From Cryptomeria japonica (lineage: Eukaryota > Streptophyta > Pinopsida > Cupressales > Cupressaceae): a stretch of 64,000 nt of DNA. The stretch covers positions 188,196,669-188,260,668 of the forward strand of contig NC_081413.1 of NCBI RefSeq assembly GCF_030272615.1, given 5' to 3'. Below, piece after piece: positions 47,396-62,300 of this stretch. Positions within the stretch are counted from its first letter, which is position 1. The number at the start of each line of letters is the position of its first letter. The notes under the pieces were generated by a model. It saw only the letters and a program-made list of their open reading frames with translations. It had not been told where the DNA came from and did not search any database. The position numbers and the translations under genes were made by a program.

Positions 47396-50300
47396 GTATG
47401 CCAAACTTGATCCGGATCACAGTATCTGTTTGTTTCTGCAATAAAAACAATCCGCATTTGTTAATTAGGGCATATTAAACAAGTATGGAGCAAAAAAGGT
47501 TTTAGGAAAACATCATAAAGTTTTAAAAATCTGAATTGAGATGTATATTTTTTTGAGCAGATATAGTAAAGAAGCTCTTGAGATTAGTGCCAGTCTCGCT
47601 GAAATCAACCCTGAAATTTACACCGTATGGAATTACCGCAAGATGGCTGTAAAATTTTTGTTGGAATCTGAAGGCGATGGTGATGCAATTAGGGAGATCC
47701 TTAACGGAGAACTTCGCTTGGTACTACCTTTATGTCCTATTTTAATTATAATTTGACCATGGCAAGGGATCGATTTGTATATTTCCTTTTTTAAAGGCAA
47801 CTGTGAGCTTCGAAACATCGGGGTTTATTTTTTTGGCAAATTTATTTGAAAATAGGAATAATATCTTTTTAATTTTTTAATTTTTGGCTTAGTGAGCCTG
47901 GATACGTGGAATTTCTCTCGCTCGTTGTCTGTTTTGTTTTTATAACTTATTTTAATATACTAAATTCCCTGTGTTTTTCATTGGAATTAGACCGGTCTAA
48001 ACACAAACTCAAGGGCTCTATGTTTGCTGATGTTTACTTTGTGTTTTTGCATGGCAATGTGGGTACTGTTGAGACAGAAGTCGGCTTACATTCAGTAGCT
48101 TATTTTAGGCTCGAAGTTGTAAACAACGTAAAACTCAATCAGATTTGGCAATTTAATCACTTAAAACACAATCAAAACCTCCAATAATTGAGTAAAATCG
48201 CATATAATATCTCCCGTTATACGCTAATCACGTATTTCTCTTTCCAAATGTGCAGAACATTAAATTTAGATGTTTGAACAAAGAAGGGAAGGGGGTTTCA
48301 CAGCTTTTAGGCTTGTCTTGTTTATTTTTTGTGTTTTTTTAATTTAGTACCGAGTTTTCCAATTTGAATTAGAAGCGTCTGCAGTTTTGCAGATTATAGG
48401 CTTTTTCCTCATCCATTTTTATGTTCCATTTATTATTGACTTGAGTGGTCTCTGTTGGACTCACATAGGCTGACTCTGTCGAGTTTCTCAGAATCTCGTA
48501 GAGTTCATTATTATGAATTGTATAGACCGCAGCTGGATGGACTTCTAGTTTTAAAAAGGATTTGATTCACTGGATTCAGGGCCTTTTTTCACCTTTCAAG
48601 ATCTTGCAAAATCTGGAAGTTCAGATTGAAATTGAACAAATAGAGAAATGTTGTACCCCTCTAGTAAGTAGCAAATAAATGAAATGAAATGAAATTTTTT
48701 AATGATGTTCATGAGACCAGATAGTCTATGGGAACCAAGATTGGAAACAACATGATAAACTCAAGAGGTCCAATCAATGAATTGCGAACCTCTACTTCTA
48801 ATTGTCAACTATTTCTTTGCTGATCATGGTTCTTCTGCTATGGATTTTGATCAAGTAATCTTCCATCTTCACAATTCGCTCCTCCTTGAACAAAGTAGTT
48901 TGAGATTCAACTTTTAGAGTATAGCATATTTGGCTTGAATGTCCTCATAAGCCAAACACTCCTTGATGCAATGCCATTTTGTTTCTACCAACCCTGATGT
49001 GCAGAGATGACAAACCTTGTCAAGCCACACCTCCTTGTGTGTTTTCCACTTCCTTGTTTTGCACCTAAGGTGGTGTGTGCTAGTTCTTAACTGGGCTATT
49101 AGCATTTTAGCTTACAATTTTATATCTGCCTCTATAGAGTGTTTTTGCTCATGGTCAGATGTGGGATCGAATTGTGTGACATAATTTTTTCACTTGAGAT
49201 GCTTTGTCCACATCACTACTTTGACTTTCTCTCTTGCATACCTTTTGATTATTGGATTTACATTTGGACATTCTTGCTTATTAATTCTCCATTTACTCAT
49301 CCACTTGATATTTTGTTTCATCCACGTGTTTTTCCTTCTATTTAGCTTTTCTCCTGCCACAATATTGGGCCAGCTTGAACTTCCATGTTCCCTATTCTCT
49401 TCAAATATTCTAACAGCTGTATCATCACAGCTGTTTCAACTGGGAAGGCTCTGGCCTTAACCAAGGCAATCTCATATGCCATGGCTTTAATTCTATGTTC
49501 CATCAAGTTTCTGGGACGTGGAGACGGGGGGCATATTTTAGGGATGGGAATTTTTGAGGCCATTTTTGGGGATGACAAGGGATGGCAAAGGGGACAGCTA
49601 TATATATATATTTAAAAAATTTAGGGAAATTTCAAATATTCATATGATACTTGATAGCCTGATAGGTCTGCTCAAAGCCATCCCTGCACTACGCAAAAAA
49701 ATTAGCGAAATTTCAAATATTCATATGATACTTTATAGCCTGATAGGTCTGCTCGAATCCATCCCTGCACTAAGCCCAAGAGCAGACACTTGCCCTCTTG
49801 GCTGCAGTGGCAGGCAACATGGACATCCACTCGGGGTGGTCTACCGAGTGGGGTGTTTGTACCTCCTTTCCCTATCCATGCCTCCTATCCATGCCTCATC
49901 CCCTAAGGTCAATAATCAATTATTGTAGAGTTAGAGAGGAGATTGTAGTAGGGGGCCTCTTAATTGTCCTATCTAAGCCCAAGAGCGGATCTTTGCCCTC
50001 TTGGCCCCAATGGCAGTCAACATGGACATCCACTCGAGGTGGCCTACTTAGATGGCAATCTCATAATTACCCCTCTTCCTTACACTTCCTTTCCTACGCG
50101 ATTGGGGTTTACAAACAGATTCATGATCAGACCTATGTGTTTAATATTCAACATATATTTATGAGAGATTGTATCATAAATGCTGATTAGTAGTGCATAG
50201 GCTAAATATATACCACAAGAGTACTTGTTAAGATTATTAGATGTTTGATACAACAGATCTGAATCGGATTAGTTAGAATCTGATGTCGATTGTTTATCTG

Positions 50301-53300
50301 TTGCTTACACGCCTTTCCGATCTGGATATTATCTCCTTTTGCTGATTGCTGTAATTACATGGAGTCCATGATGATGTTCTTTCCAAATGCTGATTGCTTG
50401 ATGATGTTCTTCTAATCTGCCTTGATTTTATAAATGCAGACTATAGATGTAGCAAAATTTCTCATCCACTTTTATGTCCTCTTCCCAAGGATAATTCTGC
50501 CCTGTATTTTAATGTCCTACCTCTCTAGGACACTGAATTTTCTGAACAGTAGAAGAACACCTGCTTGTTCTTTAATTAAATTAATAATACTATATGTTTT
50601 TTCTTTGAATGTGATCTTTTGCAGAAGGTGTAGTTGTTTTTTTGTTTGAAGTTTTGAAAGAATGAAGATAAATGCCTCCTAATAACAAGAAGTAAATTGA
50701 AAAACTGATTTGGAATTACATTTAAGCTCAATACTTATATCAGTATTCTATTGAAAATGAATACATCAATCTTCTTTAATAGTTCTATTACAAGCAAGTG
50801 AAGTCCCTTAAACCATTACTAACATACCCGGTAGTTTGTAGAGGAAAAGTTGAATTCTAGATGTAGCACACAACTAAGGTGCTCACTCTGAAAATGAGGT
50901 GCTTACTCAGTAAAAGATTCACAAAGATCACAAATCTGATTCTTTTCTCTCCAAATTGCTGCCACATGGTAGTCTATTGAAGACGATAATGATAGAGTGT
51001 TTAGACTAATTTTCCCCCTTGAGTTGGGGTTTATTGTACACTCCAAATTCTTTAGATGGTACGGCCTGTTGTAGGTCTGTTTTGACGTGTTTTGATATAC
51101 CTTTCACTGCTGCAACCTGTTGTGATGTATTCACACATCGTCCCATTACAAATAGGGACCCCAACTTTTTTTCTGCTTTCTAGGGTATAGTTAGAGTCTT
51201 TTGCTATTAACCTTTGCATTGGAGAGGTATAGTTGGTCAAGAGGCCAAGAGTTAGGAGGATAGTCCTTCGTGAGGGGTGAAGTGAAGTGACGAATGAATG
51301 GATGAGCCCTTTATATCAAGCCTAGTCAACATTGCAATGTTTCCTTCATCATCCAGATGATTTGAGCATACTTCAATGAGAGGTGAGGTCTGGGAGTAAA
51401 ATTTGACTAAGTAAGCTAAAATTTCCTTTGCTCCAGTCTAGGAGCGAATTTTATTTCCATTGCTCCCCTTTAGGAGCGAAATCCCTCTTAGGCCTTCCAA
51501 ATCATCTAAAACTGCTTCTAGCCATCATGAGATGTCTTGGTTTGAGCAATGAATGCGATACTAGATCAAAGAAACCTAAAATTGGCTAAGTGCAAGGTTA
51601 TTTCCATTGCTCCTCTCCAGGAGCGAAATCTACTTCCTTTGCTCCTTGGTTGGAGCGAAATCTTCTTCTATTGCCTTCATCTTGGAGTGAAGTTAACATC
51701 TTGAGCACATTTGAGTAAAATGACTAAGTTATAATGCATTTGGCATCATTTTGATCATAGAAGAAGTGAAGAGCATCATGATTTTAACTAAGTAATGGAG
51801 GGAAGAAGGTAGATTTGAGTCGTTTCCTTTGCTCCTCTCTAGGAGTGAAAAACATTTCCATTGCTCTCCTTTGAGAGCGAATTTCCCTTCCATTGCCTTG
51901 GGGTGAGAAGAAAATCCTATCCAAAGCAAGCATTGAGACCTTTTGATGAATGAAAGCTAAACCTAAGACATGATGTGATAAGACCGAGCTAGAGGATGAA
52001 CTTGAAGATCATTTCCTTTGCTCCTTCTCAGGAGCGAAATCCACTTCCTTTGCCCTTGGTGGAATGATTCGATGTATTTAAGTTGGTGGAATGAAGGTTG
52101 ATGAGTAAAAAGGAGTTAAAACTTCAACTCGGAGTCATTTCCTTTGCTCCTTGTTAGGAGCAAAATTCACTTCCATTGCTCCTCAGTGGGAGCGAATTTT
52201 ACTTCCTTTGCTCATGGATAGGAGTGAAATTCTCTCTAAGGCTTTCCTTAAGGCTAATTTGACACATCTACACACTAGGAAGGCAAAATCACAAGGTCTA
52301 AAGTTGATGCAAAGGCAAGGAACTGATAAAACCTAGCTAAGAAGTGAGTTTGAGGCCTACTTCCTTTGCTCTCTGACAGGAGTGAAAATCCCTTCCATTG
52401 CTCCTTGTTGGGAGTGAATTTGTGTTCCTTTGCCTGAGTCTAGGAGCACAATTGCTTATAGAGCCTTCCTCTAGGTTGATTTGATGCACTTGAAGTGATG
52501 AAAGGCAAAATTTGATTAAGTGTGAGAGAATTTCCTTTTCTCCCTAATTGGAGCGAAATTTACATCCTTTGTTCCTTCGCAAGAGCGAAATTTGCTTCCT
52601 TTGCTCTTAGTTGAGAGCAAAATTGATTCTAGAGCCTTCTTTGAGGTCAATTTGACATGTTTTCATGTATGAGTGGCTAAAGACTAAAGGTTTGAGTCAA
52701 TGGAATGAAGGTAAGTGAATGATATTGAGCTAAGAATCCAAATTGCAATGACTTCCTTTGCTCCCTGATTGGAGCGAAAAACACTTCCTTTGCTCCAAAT
52801 TAGGAGCGAATTTCACTTCTATTGCCCCAATCTAGAAGCAAAATTATCCTCAAAGCATTCAATGAAGATGATTTGATAAATTTTGCACATGAGGATTAAA
52901 GAACTTAAGGAAATGAATTGATGAAGTGAAGAAGCAGCTATGACATCAAGGATTCACTCCAAGACAGTCTCAAGATCCAAAACTAAGAGGAAGTCAATAT
53001 CTACACCTTGCACCAAGACATTCAAGAAGATAGTTTGAGAAGAGTTAATCAAAGTTAGAAGATCATCATCATCACTGCTGAAGTTGGATAATGTTGAGTA
53101 TCAAGAAATGTTATTCAATACTCATTCATGATGATGAACCCAGTCCACAAAGTGCAAATTGAGGTGTCATCCCAGTCACTACTCACCAATCAGAGGAGTT
53201 CCACATCAGAATGTCCTGATTCAATGAACCAAGCTCATACATGGGGGCACAAACTTCAATGTACCTACACCCACTATCTCTTGGTCGAATGTTCTAAAGA

Positions 53301-56300
53301 TGACATGTGTCAAAATGTTGTAATTGTTTCATTGGCTAGAATAGAGTTTGTTGTAACAAACCCTAATTAGGGTTTCATTGTAAAATTTGGGCCATTGATG
53401 GAGATTCAATCCAGATCGTTCATTGTAATGAGCTCTCCATATAAAACTCAAGCTCTTCATTTGTAAAGGGGAATAGTTAGCAATAATGAATAGTGAATAG
53501 TAGATAGTAATTAGAGTAGAAGTTATATTAGGAGAAGGCAAAGATTGTTGCCAAAATCTTGTTGTAAAGAGCATATGATTTCATTGAAGTTATGGTGAAT
53601 TAATGTGTCATTTCAACAAGTTGCATGGTCTCTACTTCTCAACTCATTTGCTTTCATGTTGATTAGATTGAATGGAGGAAATCATTGAATGCATTTGTGT
53701 GGAATCCATTTAGTCCATACCACTAGCCTCTTGTTGATTGTAAGTGTGCCTTGTGTGGTCAACTGGAATGACACGAGCTTAACTTCAAATTGTTATACAT
53801 CCATTGTTTATGCATTAACTTGAATGGTAATCAATGCTTGATGATAATGATTTGAAAATCTTTGAATTGCACCTTAGCAGATTGCATTGAGCTTGTGGCA
53901 AATTGTTCAGTTTGATGATGAGACCTTGCCCAGTATGATTCCATCGAATCATTCACTCTTCTATTGCATTCTTAGGAGTAGCTTAATCTTCCTAAACCCT
54001 ATGCCTTTTGCTCTTTCTTTATTCTCCAAGCGAGTAGTTAGGATCTAAGTTCCAGCAATTCAAGCGTTCAAATGTAAGTCCCCTTTGTGATTCTAGCATT
54101 TTCACATCAAACCATTGGGCTTATCCACACGTTGTGACCCGACATAAAAGAACCTTGGAGTTATCTCAAGTGATCCTTAGGCGAATCTTCAGCATTTGAG
54201 AGACTTTGTTCAAGAGAGGATAAGATACTTTTGGGTATTTTATTCTGTGTTTGCGTGTGCATAAAAAACACATCAACATAACCTTTTAGAACTTGTTTGC
54301 TGTATAGGAAAAGATAGTACTATAACTTGTAGCTGATTAGAACGTAGTTTGGGGTGAAAATAATCTTCAAAGAGCTGGATAAGAGGGTCGGCCAGCCAAG
54401 CAGCCACCTCACTACAGCCGCTAATGTAAACTCTTCAATTGGTCCAAAAGATTCCTCAAAACCACTGCTAAGTCTTCACACAAAATGCTCTCATATGTCA
54501 ATTTACCCCTGTGCAAAGATGAACTAAAAAATGTATTACCAAGTCCTCCAAGCCAAGAAGTATGGCCACACACACAAGCAAGGAGGTGGCTTCAAATTTG
54601 CAAACCAAAACTTATTTTCTCTAGTGCTCAATGGAAACCCCTGATATGGAGTTCCTCCTCACACCCTTGGCTGGTCTCTCATAGCTGCAGATGTGCTACA
54701 ACAATGGAGGTTTCCGTCTCCAAAGTCTTCTAAAACCCTAAGGTTTACAAACTCCTCAAGGGAAGCAAAAAGAGAAATAATATCCAACATAACCTTTTAC
54801 CTTTTTATGAGTCTCCAAAGATACGCCCTAATTAGTTCCGAACCCTAACACTCCAATCAGATTTTATAATTTAAATAATGGTTACCTTTTCCACATAGTA
54901 ATATTCCACTTAAGAGTGCTCACTTTGGGTTATATGCTTTTCCACATAAACCAACTTTTTATCTCTCACTTCCCCTTCCACTCTCTCACTATGAATAAGA
55001 ACTTAGGAAAGGTGAAAACTTTATAATATAATGTGTTTTAAGTGACCCAAAGGGAAACTATGAAGTTCTATGCATCAACTTTAATATCTCTTTTAATTTG
55101 CTCTTTTCTCTCTCATGGATACCAGGCAAGGAAGCACCTCACTTTCTCTCTCTAAGAAAGCTCACTCTTGTTGTTTGTAATTAGGGCTGGCAGATTCCAA
55201 TTGCCTTGGGCAACATTGGAATCCGCCTCCATCATATAGGGCCAGGCCCAATACACCTCGGCTCCCACCTAAAAGGCTCCCACGCTACACTTAAACACAT
55301 CACGCCTCCTTGATAGGGCGGACCCTATCCAATTCAATTAAAAGGTTAATATAATTAATAATGTTTAAATGCAAAGAAGGCCGACATGTTAAAAGGTAAT
55401 ATGTCTCCTATAAATGTAACATTTGCTTCTCATTATCATCACTCAATTCAAGCAGATGAAAATCATATTCGGTGAAAAGCAAACTTTATTTTAAGGCATC
55501 TGGCAAACAGCGAACTTCTCTAGATAGCAGCAGTAGACAGCGAACTCCATTAGGTAGCAGCAGATCCTCAATAGGAGACAGCGAACTCCATCAGACATCA
55601 GCAGATCCCTAATTGAAGGCAGCGAACTTCATAAGAGGCAGCAGACCATATCCAAAATACAGCGAACTCCATTAAAGGACTGTGACCTACTTGAAAGGTA
55701 CTGCTACCCTTGCTGCACACAGAAAATCCGATAAGGAGGACTACAGATTGCAATCTTCTTTAACAAACTAATTAAGAAGTCTTCTATCTCGTCTATCTTG
55801 TGACTGCAACCTCCATACTCCAGATAAGTGTGTAATGTTCAGTTGAATTCAAAATCATAATCAGATCTGAGGATCCTTTGGCTGGGTTTTTCCTCCTTGG
55901 AGGTTTTCCCAGGGTAACTGTGTTTTGTCTTTTGCATTTCATTTCCTTTATTATGCTTAAGTCTGGAAAACAATAAATTAATTAACCTTATTCTAATTTT
56001 CTGAGTTTTATTCAATCTGAAAGTACTAAAATTAACAACTCTCTCTAAGGTTTGTCACTTTCTGATGATGTTTAATCTAGTTTCAAGCTGGCATCTTGAA
56101 AGTGACAATAAAAAACTGGCTCAATCCTGAAATACTCTGAAATAGTACTTGAAACTCGAGGAAAACACCATCATAAATGTCCTTTAGCCATCTCATTAGT
56201 CTATAAGACTCGTTGATAGACTAATTTTTGATCACTGATCCTAACTAGAAAGAGGGGACATTACATGTATAGCCTTCAAGAAAGGCGTAGGGTTATAACT

Positions 56301-59300
56301 TATATCCTTTGCAATGGTTACCCTTCTTATCTAAAGATGTGTCTTTTTAAGTTAATAGTTGCATTAGACTGTAGGCTGCTTATATCTGAATCTGTTTTTT
56401 TTTCCCTTACTCAATCGAATGACCTACCTTATATATCTTCAAGGAGGGGACGGGGAGTCACCTTCTTTCCAAAAATTTCACCTCCTGGAAACAATGCATC
56501 ACTTCCAAATTAGTTGTGGTTCTTCTTTTACATTAATCGCCTCAGTCCTAGTTAGTTTGTTTGGGTAATTGCCTAGTAATATATTTGCTGCTCTTCAAAT
56601 AATACTCCCTTTTTATTGCTGTTTGGAGAGAGTAATTAATATACAATTTCTTAAACTCCTGTTCTAGGTCGGCCCTCCCTATTTTGTCTTGGGTTGGCCC
56701 TTTAACAGATACAACCAATTTTATTTATTATTTTTTATTTTGAGTCAGCCCTCCCCCATTGACTTCTTAGCCGCTCATATTCTATTATTTAATGCTGCGA
56801 TTGGTGTTTATAAAGGCTCTAATTTCGGCAGGGGTATGACAGTCTGCCCCTTTCAAAAGTTGCTCATCCTCAAGCAACAGTGTTTAGTACGATTCCCAAA
56901 AATGGCTGCGTTACTCTAATATTATCTTCCACTACGTTACTCTAATATTTTTTTGAGTTGCATGTTTGAACCCGGATGAGTGAAGTATCTTAATAGATTA
57001 AGACCAGTTTTCTCTCATCTTAGAACGGAAGACAAAATATTATCTACTGAAAACTGATTTTTCTCTTGTATTGGTAAGGGACTCGTTTGACTGGTCTGAC
57101 ATATGATTATCTCTTTGATTCGAAGCAAGGGTGAGCTTTCCATATGTTAAGATGAGGATTAGAAGCAGACACACATCTATGACCTCAATTTTGAAATGAT
57201 CGTGCTAACTACACATTATAAAATGGAGACCTTATGATGTTAGGAATTTGTTCACTGAAGCTCATTGTTTGTATTGTAGTTGTACCCTAACACAATTTGT
57301 TCAAGAAAGCATAGACTGTTATGAATTTGACTGTTAAAGAAGCTTTGACAAATTACTACGTTTAATCATGCTTTGTGCTTTATCTGTTACTATTTTTGAA
57401 TATGATGTTAGTGATGTCTCCTATTGTGTGACAAGCAGTTTGTGAAATGATAAGTATCGTTACTTATGACTGCAGCAGTGAGGAAACCCTAAATGATGTT
57501 TCACTCCATCATTACATAAGGTACTTGATAGGTATACAAATATGTCTAGATTTCTTGCTTTATAAGTTGTTGGATGGTTATGTCTAAGTCAATAGTTAAG
57601 AGATCTTATGATAGTTGGTGAGATAAATTTCTCAAAAGCGTGTAGAGGCCACATTATTTATGATACAAGTTTTGATCCAAACATGTCTAGAAGATGCTGT
57701 GAAAACTTAACTGGATATCAATACTGTCTATATACAGAGTGTTTGATACTTATTGAATTTCATGTTGATATCTGTGACATGACAGAATTGCCATCTAACT
57801 TGGAGATTGAGATGTCCAGCTACGGAGAAGAGTTTGGAAATGCCCAATAACTTGTATGTATGGCAACAAATTCTATAAGCTCAAGGTTTTAAACAGGTGG
57901 ATTTCAAGAGGGGACTACTAAGTCTTGTGTTGTAAACTTGTCATGGATGTGTTCTTGACAATGGTACTGTTATTATAGACTGCCCCTCATATGATTTTAT
58001 GGCTATTGTCTAATGTCTTAGCGCCTTATTGTTTGTCATGGATATATTGTGAGTGGTTATTATTTTCAACATCTCCTTGTTATATTCATTAAGTTCTTAC
58101 ACCCTCACTTTATGGTGCTTGATGTAATGTCCCCACTTTGAAATAGAATTTAATAATAAATAATAATAATAAAATTTAAATATTAAAAATTAAATTAAAA
58201 TATAAAATAATATAATTAAATATAATTGATTAAAATTTAATTAAGTTAATGAATGTTCAAAAGACATGGAAGGAAAAGTTGTGATTCCCTCAACAATGAG
58301 ATATAAAAGGGAGAAGAGAACCTCATTTGGGAGGGGGGATAAATTGGAAATCAGAAGTGGAGATCTGATTATGAATGGTTATGTCCCTTTCAAAGGGCAG
58401 AAAAAATCAAGAGTTACGCTCTTTCAAAAGGTGCTAATGGTGAAAGGGTGTCTCTTGCCAAAGGGCATGCAGGATGAAGAGGTGTGACCTCTCCCTTACA
58501 TTGAGAGATATAAAGGGAAGGAATCAAAGCATCTAGTGTCATCACCATGGATCAGATCGAATCAGAACTGTCATTAAGTTACAGGCAGTAACATCCTTGT
58601 TCTTGGTGGTATGCATGGTCCTTGTTCTTGGTGGTATGCATGGGGATGTGTTTAATAAGTATGCTTAATATATATGAAGCCCGATAATGTTCTTATGCAG
58701 AATTAATAGTAATATTAATATGGACTGCAACATGTATGACAGTCATACTTAATTTCATATATATATTCATAAGACATAAGAAATTAGTATACTTATAGTC
58801 TAAATCATGTTATTACTGTCAGTATTTAAGGAGATGGGAATGAGATGTTCCAAAGAGGGGCAGTCTAAATCCAAGCAATAGGTTAAGTCCCAAGATAGGG
58901 TGGGGATCAGCAACCCATAAACCTTGAGGGTATAGACCCAAGATAGGTAAGGGCTTGGATCTGTAAACTTTGAAGGAGCCTATTGTATTTGGTCTCTAAG
59001 CTCTTTGGTAACATACATAAATCCTTATCCCTTAAAACCAAAGTAGTAGCAGGGTTTGATAGCTATATTAAGAACTAAGAATAATGAAATTAATCATCTA
59101 ACGAGGAAAATAAATAAGAACTTGTTAATAACTAATTGAAGAATGTCAATAAATTTTAGTATATTGAAATAGATCAGGTAGGAGACATTACACTTGAGCA
59201 CCTGCATTTTCATACATTCTTCCTTCCTATCCTTTGGCATACACCCTATGTTGTCTTACCAATGTTATGTAGGGGATTGTGAGACATTGTGTTTGCAAAA

Positions 59301-62300
59301 GGAAGGGTCTTGATAATTTAAAACATATACTCCATTTTTTAAAATTTGAATGCAAGAATATGGCTCTTGAAATATTTATAAGAACCCTCATGGAATAACT
59401 TTGTTAAAAACACTTTAAACATGATGCAAAGACATAAGGTATACATCATGAAGTAATCATGCTGAAAACATGATAGACATGGGGCAAACACATAGGATTA
59501 GAAGCATACATAAGACACAAAGCATGGAGTTAACATGTGTGATGTTGAAAAATTAGGGTTTCCACCACAAGAAGGATGAAAACCGCTAATTTGTACTTGG
59601 GGATCATTACATGAAAAGAGGTGTAAATCTGATGGATCTTGCCACAAACTAGCAAGGATTAAGGGTTGAGAATTATGTTGGATTTATTGGATTTGATTGG
59701 ACTGCCCTCTTTTAAGTTGAATTGTGAAAATGTATGCTAGAATTGATGTAAAAACACATGAACAATAAGCTACAGTCGTCGGATCGAGCCACAAACCTGG
59801 ATCTGAGGATTGTAAGAATATTCAGATCTGTTCCTAGGAGGAGTTCCTGATTTGTTGGGACAGAGATGGTGGTCGTTTTGGTCCTCTGCACTTTTCGCAT
59901 TCCAATGGGGGATTGATTTGTCATTGTGAATATAGCCAATTCTAAAGATTGCAGCTCCGCACTTGCTCGTGCGCACAGTAGGGAAGGGAAATAGGTTGGG
60001 AATAGGGTTTTGCCTTAGGTCAAACCACGGTTTTGGAATTAACCATGAAATAGAAATGAAATATGATTGAATTGCAGTAATGGAAATGTTCTCCTTTTGA
60101 GGGAGATGTTGAATAATGATTGAAACACAAATGCTATACCTCCTTGTGAAGTTTTGTTTGTCTCCACATGGAATTAGGGTTTCATGAAGTCTTTAATAAC
60201 ATAGAACAAGAATGTCAACTCCAATGCTTGAATCTTGACCTCATCTCTGCTCCAATGCTTGAAAGAAGACCGATTGTTTGCTCACTTGAACTTGAATGCT
60301 TGATTGCTTGATGTTGAATTGAATTGATGTGTGTGATGTCTAAATGAGAGGGGTAGACCTCCTTTAATATTTGTCCGTTGAAAAAAAAACTTAATTCTCC
60401 TACATGAGCCGACACGGGGTCCGGATTCGCCCAAACCTTGTGATCGTTAAGGTGCCCAAAATTGAGTCTTAATTGGGAGGGCCAGGGTGCTGGGCGCTTT
60501 GGTCCCTTGAGGACTTGGGTGCCACACCCTGGTCCTACACAATCAAAGACCAAAAATTGAGGCCAGAATGAAGTGTGAGGTGAAAATGGTGGCAAAATTG
60601 CATAGTATGAGCAAAATCAGGTCCCAGTCAGCTCTTGAGGCATGAACGCTAAGGTGAGGGCCCAAATGCGGACAAAATTGTAAGGGAGTACAATTTAGGA
60701 TGCTACAACATGCTGAAACACATTTGGTAAGAGTATACTTATGAATACACATAAGGCATGAATCATATACATAGATGAAGTATACATATGAATACACTTA
60801 AGGCATGAAGCATATGCGTGAATTCATGTAGCACATAAAGCATGAAGTATATGCATGAATACACTTAAGGCATGAAGCATACACGTGAGTACACGTAGCA
60901 CACAAAGCATGAAGTATACACATGAATACACTTAAGGCATGAAGCATATACGTGAATACATGTAGCACATAAAGCATGGAGTATACACATGAACACACTT
61001 AAGGCATGAAGGTTACATGTAAGGCATGGAGTATACATGTCAGGCATGAAGTACAAATACATGTAAGGCATGATGCAATATGAAGCACCACATAAGGCAT
61101 GAAATAATACACGTAAATACACATAAGACATGAAGTGTATACGTAAGGCATGAAGCCATATAAATACACGTCGAGCATGAAGCCATATAAATAAACGCAA
61201 GGCACGAAGCCATATAAATACACGCCAAGTATGAATCATACATTTGAAAGGTACACACATATAGAAAGGGTTGAATAGATAACCCTAATTGAATAGTGGT
61301 TAAGTGGGTTTGTCTTGCAAGCTGGCAGGATTAAGGCTCTAATACCAATTGTAACGTCCCCTTCTGGACTTATCCTAGAATTTGCCCTAGAATCACAAAT
61401 GCAATAAAGCAAGAGATGAAATAGGGTTAGGGTTATATCATTACCAAGTAAAATATCCTTCTTAACAAGATGATCCTTGATTTAAACCTTGCAACCATAA
61501 CCAAGGATACATAGACATACATACATATACATATATTTATACTTTTCAAATTATTAGGGTTAGATGATATCATGCAATAATCTCAAATCAATAAATAGAC
61601 AAATTCTATTTTACTCTCTACTATTCAACATGTTAGGGCTTGGGTGATGAAGCATGATAGGTCCGCCCAAAGCCATCCTTGCACTAAGCCCAAGAGCGGA
61701 CACTTGCCCTCTTGGCCCTAGTGGCAAGCAACATGGACATCCACTTGGGTTGGTCTACCTAGTGGGGTGCTTGTACCTGCTTTCCCTATCCATGCCTTAT
61801 CCCTTAGGGTCAATAATCAATCATTGTAGATTCGGGGAGGAGATCGTAATAGGGGCCTTTTAATTGTCCTATCTAAGCCCAAGAGCGGATCTTTGACTTC
61901 CAATCCTATAGCTCCCAAAATAATAAAGTGTGGTAGAAATGTTTTCTATAACTAGAAGAAAATAAATAAAGATTCAAAGAAAGCATAGTAAACAATGTTC
62001 CATCAAGTTAAAGAGGACTAACTTGGATGTTCTCAAAATCTAAATCTATTTTCATATTAATGACCAAGTCTTTAAAATATTTTTTGCATTTTTTTCTCCT
62101 TTTTAAAAATAAAAACTTAGGACCATACAACTCTACATAAATTTGGATTGTCATATGATAAATAGAGTAGCCAGATACTTCTTTGTCCGTTGCTGGGCGC
62201 GCGTATTATTCAAAACGGATATGTATCTGATACGACCCGGATACACATCGGATATTGTACCCACACATGCCCAAAAAACCTTGATTTTTCCAACCATGCT

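Noticed and set aside
47263-47478. 71-codon ORF starting MKFVYSSK
   Set aside because: Overlaps RGTA exon 1 in another frame; the MHGRPRK frame from 47286 matches the family and splices in phase.
47906-48187. 93-codon ORF in RGTA intron 2
   Set aside because: No domain and no splice-consistent link; the exon 2-exon 3 protein is already continuous.
58266-58487. 73-codon basic ORF
   Set aside because: Lies wholly in the solo LTR with no similarity to a known protein.
60798-61260. Cys/Met/Leu-rich minus-strand ORFs resembling membrane proteins
   Set aside because: They follow the 67-bp tandem repeats in several frames at once.
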